From Periconia sp. R9002 (lineage: Eukaryota; Ascomycota; Dothideomycetes; Pleosporales; Periconiaceae), in assembly GCA_023627715.1 (NCBI GenBank), contig JAMAHW010000045.1:62001-126000 (forward strand): DNA of 64,000 nt, given 5' to 3'. Under the pieces are notes generated by a model. It was given only the letters and a program-made list of their open reading frames with translations. It did not search any database and had not been told where the DNA came from. Positions 56,468 through 64,000 of the stretch are shown piece after piece; position 1 is the stretch's first letter; the number at the start of each line of letters is the position of its first letter. The position numbers and the translations under genes were made by a program.

Positions 56468-58513
56468 CTATCCGGCTATATGCTCGGGATGATGGACTTT
56501 GATTTGAACACTCTTGCTTCCTTTTGCCGGGAATGGTACGATATAATCTGCATTCATATCGACATCTCGTTCTCTAATGGTATCGTAGAGCTCCAAAGTC
56601 GGCACGGTCTGGTTACCAGTTCCATCATAGACATCATATTTCCGGAAGACACCTGCTAGTAAGGTGTAGAGCTCTTGGTATGCTAGGTTGATGCTGCATC
56701 GAATTAGCTCACATTAGCTTTTTGGTCTTGTGCAGTCTGCTTACCCAAGGCAGTTTCTGGTTCCTCTGGAAAATGCTATTAGATATTTGTCCAGGCGCGG
56801 ATTCTCAATCCATCTCTCGGGTCGGAATTCCATTGGGTCTGGAAAGAATTCTGGCTGGAAATGAATATGGGCTGAAGTCATGGACATCGGTGTTCCCGCT
56901 GGAAATCTGTACCACAATCCTTTCCTGTCGTATATTACATCGACCTCAGGTGATACCCGCGGCATTCTGGTGATGACTCCAGGATGCGCCCTCAGGCACT
57001 CATGAATGACACCATGCAGATATGGAAGATTCTCGACTTTACTGAACTCGATCTCCTCGTTGGGATCGGGGAAGGCTCTAATCAGTTCTTCTCTCAGCTT
57101 CTTGAGACACTTCGGATTCGCGAGCAGCTCATATACGGCGGATGAGAGAGTGGTGGCTATAATATTGTAAGCAGATTGTCAATCATAGCAAATAGATATC
57201 TTACCAGTGGTATCCTGCCCAGCCAAGACAGTCAACTGCGCCTCATGACCCAATCTTGCCGTTGCTTTTTCCTCCTCTGGCAGTTTGCTTTTTAGCACAC
57301 CGTCAAAGATGGTACCTTTCCCAGCATCGGGATCATCGGAGTTCTTGATATCATCGATTTGTGCCATCCATCCCTACACGAAGTCAGTGTGAGCCTCAAC
57401 GATGCAAGCTTCAGACTCTACCTCTCGTAGTTTGTACATGTCGCCAACTCCCGGCATAATCTTGCGAACCACAGGAAGTGGAAGTGCTTCCATAAGAGGC
57501 CCAAGCCAGGGAAAGTGCATCAGTGCCGGACTCACGAGAAAGGTTAATTCGATCCCCTGGAAAAACGGGGTGTTGTAATCCTCGCGATCCATGAAGTTAG
57601 TGGACTTCCCAAAGGCGTAGTCCGTTATAATATCCGATGTCGCCGCCTTCATCACATACATCATTTGCATGATTTCTCCAGTCTTGCTGGCTTGTTCCAT
57701 GCGTGAAAGCAGTTTCTTCAAGCTTCTTCTGATCTTGGGCTCAACGGCTTTAACGTTCTGCTTGGAGAAGAAATTCGCCATCGCACCGCGTCTTTTCCTA
57801 TGAGTATCGTGCGCAATTGTCTTTCAATACAGTTAGTGCTCCCATATCACCGTCTTTCAAGCTTGCATTACTTACCGCCACCATAGATTGTTTGGTCAGA
57901 GTCTTACGGCCAGTGAATCGATACTTATCAGTTTTACGCGATGACCCGGCATATATGCTGTCGATGAATTCAGGGTCATTACAATGAATTTCATGCGGAT
58001 TGATTCGAACGACAGGCCCTGCGTCGGATGTAAGTACTCCAATGTTGGTAACAGTCTAGCGATGCTAACCATATTTCTCGTGAAGCTCTCCAATTTTCTT
58101 GTAATATTGACCCCCTAGCCAAATATCGTAATATCCTTCATACCATGTCGTCATAGCTGTGATGTATGTAAGTTCACTCGATCAGATAGCTTGATTTTTC
58201 GCTGACCTGCTAGTTTAGGACCTGGTATCGGGGCGAGCGGATCGAAATACACTGCACTTTCTTAGTTCAGGTGTTTTAAAACAGCATTGGACTCAAGACA
58301 AGGAAACATACAGCGGTAGATCGCTCCAGTGATACAGTACCCAGCCCATAACGCCAGGATCGTATACAGCGAAGCCCAGCTGAGAATTCCGTCTTGATAG
58401 AATGAACGTATTGAGAGTATCGATAAGTTCTCACTCGCGCTCGAGTTGCTGGACACGAAAGGGATTGCTGAACTGAAGATTCGACCAACTTGGTCAAAAG
58501 CAGGAGAGGCCAT
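56468..58513 (-). CDS. Cytochrome P450, TRI4/CYP58-like (cluster P450 3)
   Basis: Eight exons (58513-58312, 58251-58207, 58156-58070, 58018-57876, 57820-57422, 57373-57205, 57156-56745, 56693-56468) encode 560 aa. Motifs: anchor SWASLYTILALWAGYCI, IPGPKLAAM, KYGPVVRINPHEIHCND, THRKRRGAMANFFSKQ, SDIITDYAFGKST, I-helix LAGQDTTATTLSS, K-helix [21 protein letters not shown] and heme loop [15 protein letters not shown]. It aligns with cluster P450 1 throughout and shares its introns at YR|, KY|G, before NW/GW and in DTT|A. It has two introns that P450 1 lacks (after PKLA and after NCLG). The pair arose by duplication and probably performs successive oxidations. Confidence 0.87.
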
Positions 58514-59596
58514 GTTGCCGGAAATTGTGACGAGTATAGTGCGTTCCAACTTTTTCTTTGTCCGGGATATCTGTTAATATGTTGCAAACTGACCATCCAC
58601 ATTTCTAACACCCCAAGGCCGTCGATTAAGCTTGGGCTGAAACGAATGAAGCGTTTCCCTAAAGATCATCGGCGTTGCCGCCAATTTTGGATTTGATGCG
58701 ACATGATTGCGAGCCACCACCCACATGCATGTTGAGGTCTTCATCCGTGTCAGCTTGCAGAACTTTCCCATCGTCCCGTATGCCAGCATGTCATCAAAGC
58801 CCCATCGCCGAACAGGTGGTCAGCGAATTTCAAGCATGAAAAAGCTTCCTTTGATAAACTTGTACACTGAGATAGTCCGGATTGTCGACAACAAGGGCAA
58901 GCGATATCTGCACGTATGTGCCTTCGCTATCATAATCAAGCACAGTATCCTTATCGAACGCGAGAATTCGTCATTTGATGAGTGTGCTAATGACGCAAGC
59001 CGAACAGCTCAATCCTACTTCGTATTGTTCGCAATCAGGTTCGCTTATCCCTGTTTTCTTCTTTATATAGCATTCATATATAGCCGTTCAATGAAATTAG
59101 CGGCTGACAAGGGCAAGCGATGTATGCAGCTACGGGTCTCTTCACCGGAATCATCAGCTAAAATAACCTCATCAAACCTCCGACCTCGCCGTTTGACCAG
59201 GGTCCAAATGACACAAAACGGTAGCCCAACGTTCGCTTATGCTTGCTCGCCTCCTACTACGTAGCATTGAAATACACACCGGCGCCACTGTGGCCACCTA
59301 CATGCAGAAAACGGTGATTGACATTCAGGCTAATGGATGGACCGGCCCGCATCCTGAACGCCATCTTCAACGGGCATGCCATGCATCTTAGCTTTTCGAG
59401 TAAGAAAATCCCGCGCTAGTGATAGCCAAAATTCACGTCTGCAGCGCTTGCGGCGCTGCGAAGCGTCACCTATAGCATGAAAATGTGTAACGGAAATAAT
59501 AGAAAGGTCTAACATTCAGTCTAGCTTCATGCCTATTCGCCTCTATACCCTTGCTAGAATTATCTGCGGTCTGATGCAACACCATTTCCAATGCAA
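58514..59596. other. Intergenic region, no gene seen
   Basis: Promoter of the third P450 and 3' flank of the next hydrolase. The frame at 58707-59264 (185 codons, plus strand) has no motif and unnatural composition, so it is not called. Confidence 0.35.
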
Positions 59597-60543
59597 TCAT
59601 ACGCCACCGAAAGATTTCCTCATGAAGCTCACTTGCTCAGCCATCAGCTTGTCTGCACCATCGCCGCTAAGAACATCTAGGTGGCGTTTTGTAGGTGCAA
59701 AGCTCAAAGTCTTCGGGCCGCGGAAATCATCGAAGACCTTTTGTTGATCAGCTGTGTTTGAAATAATATCTTGACCTGGAATGATCATGTGAACGGGTGT
59801 GGGATTGATGTAGTCCAAAAGTCCCCATGGTTGCCACATTGCAATCTTGTAGTAGCTTTGGATTGTCGTCCGATTTTCGAAGTTGACAGCCCCACGTTGT
59901 TTCACATTCGTCATGAATTCGTAAGCTTCAAGCCCACCGCCAGCAGCCATGCCAGCGGGATTTTCGCCGTTGGATGTAAATGGAACCACGGAGAAGGCAG
60001 CATTTCCCTTCGCTTGTGATGCTCGGTCCGCCATTGCTTTAGAGAGGACTTTCCTTCTCTTGTCATCGGTGTAGAATTTGACAAAAGGACAGACCATAAT
60101 GAGGCATTTGGCGCGCTTGTCGAGGGCTGCCGCGCATGCCGCGACTGACCCAGAGAAAGACATTCCCCAAAACGCAATCTTGGTCGGATCGACAATGGCT
60201 TGCTTGGACAACCACGTGAGTGCGTCCGAATAATCCTCGACTTGTTTCATGGGGTCAATCTCGTTACGAGGGAAACCATCGCTGAGTCCAATGCTTCGCG
60301 GGTCGTAAATGAGAGCGGTTATGTTTGCTCGTTGGAATCCTTCTGCTACCTCAGGGAGCAGCATCTCTTTCACACAATTAAACTGTATGCCACGTTAGAT
60401 TATTTCAAAATCAGCCGTACCCGACTCACCCCAGGGGTCATGATCACTGCAGGGCCTTTGAAAGCAGCAGGATAGAGCCATCCTCGCAATGTCAGACCGT
60501 CTATGGTCTTGAACTCGACGTCTTGGTGATGAGGAGGGATCAT
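59597..60543 (-). CDS. Alpha/beta hydrolase of the polyketide transferase af380 / AKT2 type
   Basis: Two exons (60543-60430, 60382-59597; intron 47 nt) encode 299 aa. The splice builds the motif VIMTPGFNCVKEM, a hallmark of this subfamily. Then come [20 protein letters not shown], nucleophile elbow [11 protein letters not shown], acid region MIIPGQDII, and histidine in [10 protein letters not shown]. Relatives I know of are the fumagillin-pathway polyketide transferase Af380 and AKT2/ACTT2-type hydrolases of Alternaria host-selective-toxin clusters. They release or transfer HR-PKS acyl chains or act on esters near them. Here the gene is divergent from the PKS and shares its promoter, strongly suggesting it handles the PKS product. 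Confidence 0.86.
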
Positions 60544-61382
60544 TGCGCACAGTATTGCGGATAAACGTTTTATCGAATGAAACTCGGTATTGGGAAATGG
60601 AGATGGTAGAATAGTTCCTTAAGTGTTCGATTCAAAAACAACCAAGTGTATATTTTTCAGTTTAAGAATCTCCACTCAACTGACTAAGTAACATGTGGCC
60701 ATAAGCCAAATCTGGATAGACTCTGATGCCATTACGGCAGTTTTGATTATGTCTGGACGGCAGTTTGCCTGTTGTGTTACACGTGGGGGTCACAGCCTCT
60801 GGCAAGACAGGGTTTGAAAAGCCGCACAGTAGATGAACAGTGGCACGCAGGGACATAGCCGCATTGTATGCAGGGTGACGCCGGAAGGGTTACACAAAAA
60901 CGGTCAATTCCGATGATGATCTATTCATGCAGCATTTCTAATCCACAGGGCACCTACCATATACAGTATCTTTAAAGTGGATCCCGCTCGACGTCATCTA
61001 TGGCAAATGCACGCTGACCTTGCATTTCCGTTTCATGTAGTAAGCGTGAATTACAGTACTGATGTTTACGCAACACTTGTAGATACTCATGTATGTTGTG
61101 TGAATCGGTAGCGAGCTGTACTAATCACTCAGCAAAACAGGGACGTCATGAGTCTCATAAATTCGGCTAGGTCAACGGTGGATCAATGCTAAACAGGAAG
61201 TTAATGTGATAGCAGTCGTGGCAATTCGTATCTTCGTGAATTTTCCTCAGGTTGACTTAGGAGCATTATGATGTATTTTTGATGATGTGGGAGCATATGG
61301 GAATGATATAACACGTCTGCGCTGAAACAATCCGTTAGTGAAGTCCAGACTGCGGTACTTTCGTTTGCAATTTGTCACTGCC
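60544..61382. promoter_or_regulatory. Bidirectional promoter between the af380-type hydrolase and the PKS
   Basis: An 839-bp divergent interval controlling the PKS and its likely off-loading enzyme. No exact ATCTCNCGNA was seen. It contains several direct CAT/ATG-rich stretches but no clear palindrome that I can support. Confidence 0.4.
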
Positions 61383-64000
61383 ATGAGTGTCTCACAGAAC
61401 ATCAATGATCCTTCGGTAACATTACCAAGGCCGGAGGGAAACTCTGAAAACTCCCATGTTTTCCGACAGGAGCCTATTGCAATTGTTGGACTGGCTTGCC
61501 GTTTGCCAGGAGGAGTCAGCTCTCCACAGACACTATGGGAGCTATTGGAAAGAGGTGGCATCGCCAGTACTAATGTGCCCAAAGACCGTTTCAATGCAAA
61601 AGGTCACCACGATGGGTCCATGAAGCCTGGCACAATGAGGCCGCCAGGAGGTATGTTTTTGGAAGATGTGGATTTGAAAACCTTTGACGCGCCTTTCTTC
61701 GAAATCTCAAGAGCCGAGGCGGTTTCAATGGATCCAAATCAGAGACAACTGCTTGAGGTTGTCTACGAAGGGCTAGAAAATGCCGGACTGCCGCTGCACA
61801 ATATCGATAGCAAACCGGTAGGCTGTTTTGTCGCGTCATACGCTTCAGGTAAGGTTGCAAGAACAATTTCCATAATCGAATTCAACTAAATCAATAGATT
61901 ACCATGATATGCAAAGCAGAGATCCGATTGATAGGCCACCTTCAATAGAAGTTGGCATCGGTCGCTCTATCCTCAGCAACCGAATAAGCCATTTTTTGAA
62001 CATCAAAGGACCTAGGTGAGAGAAGTCAGGTTTTCACCACACCCAGTCAGTTAGCTTACAATCTCAGTGTCACCGTCGATACAGCATGCTCTGGTAGCCT
62101 AGTTGGACTGGATATGGCTTGCCGATACCTACAAACCGGGGAGGTTGAAGCGGCCATTGTGGCAGCCAGTAATCTGTACCTGAGGTAAGCACGGAACTAT
62201 TTCTCTCTAAAACTTCGAGCTAATAAGTCGCGATAGTCCGGAACATGTAATGGATACAGGTCCTATTGGCCAAGCACATTCTCCTACTGGTCGGTGTCAC
62301 ACATTCGATGCGAAGGCTGACGGCTACATCAAAGCCGAGGCTGTGAATGCCATTATCTTGAAAAGACTGGACGATGCTATCCGTGACAGAGACCCAATCA
62401 GGGCCGTCATCCGGGGATCTGCAACGAACAGTGATGGGCGAACTCCCGGTATTGCTTCGCCAAATTCTGCGGCCCAGGCCGCAGCTACAAAAGCGGCATA
62501 CGCAAATGCAGGCTTGACTTTTGCGGAGACATCCTACCTGGAATGCCATGGCACTGGTACTCCTGCTGGAGATCCCTTAGAGGTTAACGGCGTCTCTTCT
62601 GTCTTTGCATCTAGTAGGTCCGCAACAGCGCCTTTGGTAATAGGATCTGTCAAGAGCAATATCGGTCACTCAGAAGCGGCAGCAGGCCTGAGCGGATTGC
62701 TCAAAGCAACTCTGGCGATTGAGCATGGCAAAATTCCCGGGAATCCCACATTTCTGACGCCCAATCCAAAAATTGATTTCAAAGCACTTCGTGTCACGGC
62801 AACGCGTGTCCCGATACCATGGCCACAATGCGATTTTCGACGCGCTAGTATAAACTCTTTCGGATATGGTGGAACGAACAGTCATGTAATTCTTGACGAA
62901 GTCAAGTCATTACGTGCTGATTTTTCTCCGTCTCATGTGTCATCGTATCTTACGTCAGAGGACGATATATACGAGGAGGAGGAATCCTCCCGCCCGTACA
63001 CGCTGCTGTTCTCCGCGAATGACTCCAAGTCTTTGCAGGCTTACACTGAGGCTCTTGACCGACATATAAGCAATCTCGATGTCAGGATCAAACTAAGAGA
63101 CTTGGCATACACTCTCTCTGAGAGAAGGAGTCACCATTTTCATCGAGGATTCATCGTAGCTCGAGGACCGGAAATCGATGCGGAATCCCTGGTGCAGGGA
63201 AAGAAGACGGACGAGCAGCCTCGAATCGGTTTCGTCTTCACGGGACAAGGTGCGCAGTGGGTAAGTTATCGAATGCTGCACAAGCAGGGCTTTATTGGTT
63301 GCTGATCAACTGTGCTGTAGGCGCAAATGGGCAAAGGCGTCGTAGATATGTTCCCAAATGACGCTAAGCCCCTTTTGGAAAAGCTCGATCGCGTCCTCCA
63401 GTCGTTACCTCAACCTCCTGACTGGTCTTTACTTCGCGAGCTGACTGAAACAAGAACGAGCGAACATTTGCGTCTTCCCGAGTTCTCACAGCCTCTGGTT
63501 ACGGCCTTGCAGCTTGTTCTCGTGAAAATTCTACGCAGATGGAATATCGAGCCCGCGTGCGTGGTCGGCCATTCCTCAGGCGAGATTGCTGCTGCGTACA
63601 CTGCCGGATATCTCAGCGAAGAGGATGCGATCAAGACAGCCTTTTACCGCGGCCAATCAGCCAAGAACTGCAAGCGTGACGGCCAGCCTTCTGTGGGAAT
63701 GCTCGCCGTTGGACTAGGGCCCGACGCGGTCAGCTCTTATCTCGATGGTCTCGAGGAGGAAGTTCAGATCGCCTGCTACAACAGCCCGGGAAGCGTAACA
63801 CTCTCCGGCCTTGTTGCCCGCCTAGAAGAATTGAAAGAAAGATTTGTTGCAGATGGTCATTTCGCGCGATTGCTCCTTGTCGACCTGGCCTATCACTCCA
63901 AGTTCATGGCGGACATCGGACAAGACTACGAGCAGCTCTTGAAGGATGAAGTGGTTTTCGCGGATGCTGCAAATAGTCATGTCAAAATGTTCTCATCAGT
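61383..64000 (+). CDS. Highly reducing-type polyketide synthase, 5' part (KS and start of AT)
   Basis: Five exons are visible (61383-61848, 61898-62015, 62068-62184, 62237-63260, 63321 to the window edge), giving about 801 residues. [34 protein letters not shown], active-site [25 protein letters not shown] (first His) and [11 protein letters not shown] (second His), then [12 protein letters not shown]. After a linker, AT begins with [10 protein letters not shown] and has the serine motif [19 protein letters not shown]. All catalytic residues seen are intact. The order KS-AT with this style of sequence is that of iterative HR-PKSs; DH, ER, KR and ACP would lie beyond 64,000 and cannot be checked. 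The start at 61383 was chosen over an upstream GTG frame. Confidence 0.9.

Noticed and set aside
58707..59264. 185-codon plus-strand frame
   Set aside because: Composition is not protein-like, no motif, and it spans the promoter of the third P450.
61383..64000. Naming the cluster product (for example solanapyrone-, AK-toxin- or fumagillin-like)
   Set aside because: Individual enzymes resemble parts of several pathways, but the full gene set matches none I can recall, and most of the PKS is outside the window.

Overview
The window is nuclear DNA of a filamentous ascomycete, most likely a Dothideomycete of the order Pleosporales. Genes carry many 45-100 nt GT-AG introns. The families present (HET, F-box, BTB, ankyrin, MFS, P450, HR-PKS, a bZIP-ankyrin regulator) are typical of plant-associated fungi. 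The order is inferred from family content, mainly the ToxE-like bZIP-ankyrin regulator; no search was run.

Layout. Positions 1-12,800 are mostly housekeeping or ordinary genes: the 5' end of an unidentified gene running off the left edge, a Caf120/Skg3-like PH-domain protein, a coiled-coil protein with a broken 3' tail, an F-box protein and an MFS transporter. Positions 12,900-36,000 are accessory in character: a HET-domain pseudogene with seven in-frame stops, a CYP52-like P450, a secreted cysteine-rich protein, an ankyrin protein, a large conserved fungal protein of unknown function, a small secreted protein, decayed relics (TPR and a helicase-element-like region), a hidden 65-aa SMP-type gene and a BTB protein. 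Positions 36,640-40,824 hold two secreted esterases, a tannase/feruloyl esterase and a type-B carboxylesterase.

The main feature is 41,730-64,000 (open to the right): an apparently intact polyketide gene cluster. Its order is bANK regulator (basic region plus ankyrin repeats, no clear zipper), P450, NOR-like short-chain reductase, secreted BBE-type flavin oxidase, 14-TM DHA2 efflux pump, CYP65-like P450, alpha/beta hydrolase, a second TRI4-like P450 paralogous to the first, an af380/AKT2-type hydrolase or polyketide transferase, and a highly-reducing-type PKS, of which KS and the start of AT are inside the window. Three divergent pairs share intergenic promoters. A plausible scheme is that the PKS builds a reduced chain, the af380-type enzyme releases or transfers it, three P450s, the SDR and the flavin oxidase tailor it, the pump exports it and the bANK protein switches the genes on. 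The product cannot be named from this sequence.

Exon boundaries were worked out by eye from splice signals, frame and family motifs. Every multi-exon model that ends inside the window sums to a whole number of codons.
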